Shown piece by piece: positions 62,496 to 64,000 of a stretch of DNA of 64,000 nt. The notes below the pieces were generated by a model. The model saw only the letters and a program-made list of their open reading frames with translations. It made no database searches and was not told where the DNA came from. Made by a program: the position numbers and the translations under genes. Positions within the stretch are counted from its first letter, which is position 1. Each line of letters begins with the position of its first letter. The DNA is from Microbacteriaceae bacterium (lineage in GTDB: Bacteria > Actinomycetota > Actinomycetes > Actinomycetales > Microbacteriaceae): positions 19,124-83,123 of the forward strand of contig JAIXXG010000107.1 in the NCBI GenBank assembly GCA_027490915.1, read 5' to 3'.

Positions 62496-63280
62496 GCCGT
62501 CTCGCGACCGCCCTCGCCGGCCCTCTCGCGCAGGCGGTGAACCCGATCGGCGAGATCGTGCTGAGCGGCAGCCTGCTGATCGCCGTGCCGATCGCGCTCG
62601 CCGCGGGGTTCCTGGCCTTCGCGTCGCCGTGCGTGCTGCCGCTCGTGCCCGGGTACCTCGCCTACATCGGCGGGGTCACGAGCAGTGCCGAGCTCGAGCA
62701 GAAGCGCGGTCGCCTGCTGCTCGGGGTCGCGCTGTTCGTGCTCGGCTTCAGCCTGGTCTTCGTGAGCTTCTCGATCGTGTTCGCCACGGCCGGGCTCTTC
62801 CTGCTCGCGTACCTCGACCTGATCACCCGCATCGCCGGGGTCATCGTGATCCTCATGGGGCTCGTCTTCATCGGCCAGGTGTCGTTCCTGCAGCGCACCC
62901 TCAGCCCCCGCATCTCGGTCGCCACCGGCCTCGGCGGCGCCCCCCTGCTCGGTATCGTCTTCGGCCTGGGCTGGGCGCCGTGCATCGGGCCGACCCTGAT
63001 CGCGGTGAACGCCCTCGTGCTCGGCGAGGGCGACATCGGCCGGGCCGCGATCATCGGCCTCGCCTACTGCCTCGGCCTCGGCGTGCCGTTCCTGCTCGTC
63101 GCGCTCGGGTTCCGCTGGGTCGCGGGCGCGACCGCATGGCTCAAGCGCAACATCCGCGTCATCAACATCATCGGCGGCGCGCTGCTGATCGTGATCGGCC
63201 TGGCCATGGTCACGGGTCTCTGGCAGCAGTTCGTCTCGAGCCTGGGAGCAGTGATCGGTGGAACCGTTACGCCCCTCTGA
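62492..63280 (+). CDS. ccdA: CcdA, thiol-disulfide electron carrier of the membrane
   Basis: A 262-residue DsbD-like membrane protein with six to seven helices. The two redox Cys lie in FASPCVLPLVPGYLAYIGG and GLGWAPCIGPTLIAVNA. It passes electrons from thioredoxin across the membrane to ResA. The GTG start overlaps the resA stop, and the resB start lies inside its last codons, so the three proteins are translationally coupled. Confidence 0.96.
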   Translation: MSRLATALAGPLAQAVNPIGEIVLSGSLLIAVPIALAAGFLAFASPCVLPLVPGYLAYIGGVTSSAELEQKRGRLLLGVALFVLGFSLVFVSFSIVFATAGLFLLAYLDLITRIAGVIVILMGLVFIGQVSFLQRTLSPRISVATGLGGAPLLGIVFGLGWAPCIGPTLIAVNALVLGEGDIGRAAIIGLAYCLGLGVPFLLVALGFRWVAGATAWLKRNIRVINIIGGALLIVIGLAMVTGLWQQFVSSLGAVIGGTVTPL

Positions 63281-64000
63281 CCACTACGAGACCGCGGAGG
63301 CCGCGAGGGCGGCCGCCGCGGAGGACGGCGCCGCGCCCGCCGCCATCGTGCAGCCGAAGCTCGGCCTCGTCGGCTGGCTGCGCTTCGCCTGGCGCCAGCT
63401 CACGAGCATGCGCACGGCCCTCGTGCTGCTGCTGCTCCTGGCCGTCGCGGCCATCCCCGGCTCGCTCGTCCCCCAGAGGTCGGCCGACCCGAACGGCGTC
63501 GTGCAGTTCGAGCGCGACAACCCCGATCTCTTCCCGATCCTCGACGCGCTGCAGGTCTTCGACACCTACACCTCGGTGTGGTTCTCGTCGATCTACCTGC
63601 TGCTCTTCCTCTCGCTCATCGGCTGCGTGATTCCCCGCACCCAGCACCACTGGCGGGCGCTGCGCGCGGCTCCGCCTGCGACGCCCGCGCGGCTGCAACG
63701 GCTCGTCGGGCACACCGAGCGCCGGGCGCCCACGGACGCCGCGACGGCCCTCGACGCGGCCGAGCAGCTGCTGCGCCGCCAGCGGTACCGCGTCGCGCGG
63801 TACACCGACGCGCGGGGGGTGTCGTCGATCTCGGCCGAGCGCGGGTATCTGCGCGAGACCGGCAACCTCGTGTTCCACTTCGCTCTCGTCGGGGTGCTCG
63901 CCACCGTCGGCCTCGCGGGAGGTTTCGGCTACAGCGGGCAGCGGGTGATCATCCAGGATCAGCCCTTCACCAATCAGTTGACGAGCTACGACTCGTTCAC
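63258..64000 (+). CDS. resB: ResB/Ccs1 cytochrome c haem-lyase subunit, 3' end outside window
   Basis: The GTG at 63258-63260 starts a frame open to the window edge (247 complete codons). LVGWLRFAWRQLTSMRTALVLLLLLAVAAIPGSLVPQR (in part) is the typical ResB first helix; a second helix (SSIYLLLFLSLIGCVIPRTQHH) and a third (LVFHFALVGVLATVGLAGG) follow. ResB with CcsA delivers haem to apocytochrome c outside the membrane; ccsA should follow beyond the edge. Overlaps ccdA by 23 bp. Confidence 0.93.
   Translation, partial: MEPLRPSDHYETAEAARAAAAEDGAAPAAIVQPKLGLVGWLRFAWRQLTSMRTALVLLLLLAVAAIPGSLVPQRSADPNGVVQFERDNPDLFPILDALQVFDTYTSVWFSSIYLLLFLSLIGCVIPRTQHHWRALRAAPPATPARLQRLVGHTERRAPTDAATALDAAEQLLRRQRYRVARYTDARGVSSISAERGYLRETGNLVFHFALVGVLATVGLAGGFGYSGQRVIIQDQPFTNQLTSYDSF

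Overview
The window is GC-rich actinobacterial DNA. The folate/pantothenate/lysS cluster, clpC, radA, an E. coli-independent yybP-ykoY/TerC pairing, LAxTG-type surface proteins, and many starts with a TANNNT -10 box about 6 nt upstream (leaderless mRNAs) together suggest a member of the Microbacteriaceae. That placement is inferred from gene content and order, not from any database search.

Layout. 1-7.4 kb: a secreted protein cut by the window edge, a DUF554 membrane protein, a tocopherol-cyclase-like protein, a TerC transporter behind a Mn2+ riboswitch, an LAATG surface protein and small enzymes. 7.4-11 kb: three leftward genes (HNH nuclease, unknown, large alpha/beta hydrolase with a hydrophobic glycine-rich tail) that could be an accessory or defence patch. 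11.1-14.3 kb: katG, a broken NYN-domain gene and the tRNA cluster Glu-Asp-Phe. 14.5-17.7 kb: two tandem secreted coiled-coil peptidoglycan hydrolases (M23, then NlpC/P60) and pyrophosphatase.

17.8-30 kb is one dense rightward housekeeping block with most starts overlapping the previous stop: tilS, hpt, ftsH, folE, a folP-folB fusion, folK, DUF3180, two PH-domain membrane proteins, a DUF2520 oxidoreductase, panC, lysS. 30-40 kb carries surface proteins, pirin, clpC, a DUF2207-like protein and an ArgA-type acetyltransferase whose upstream regions are duplicated, and radA.

40.38-48.19 kb is a 7.8-kb integrated element in the 3' end of tRNA-Ser(CGA), bounded by perfect 28-bp repeats. It encodes an integrase, an XRE repressor, a small HTH protein, a second tyrosine recombinase, a probable replication initiator with four internal dyad iterons (lambda O-like arrangement), a capsid protein and a portal protein, but no terminase, protease or tail genes. 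It looks like a capsid-encoding phage satellite and is the most interesting object in the window.

48.2-64 kb: quinone oxidoreductase, a second TerC behind a second Mn2+ riboswitch, a dioxygenase with a strongly folded leader RNA, a copper ATPase with a CsoR-type operator between -35 and -10, an acyltransferase-SGNH protein, glutathione peroxidase, an mhqO-mhqD-like pair, an archaeal-type (probably non-discriminating) AspRS, and the start of a cytochrome c maturation operon (resA-ccdA-resB) that runs off the right edge.
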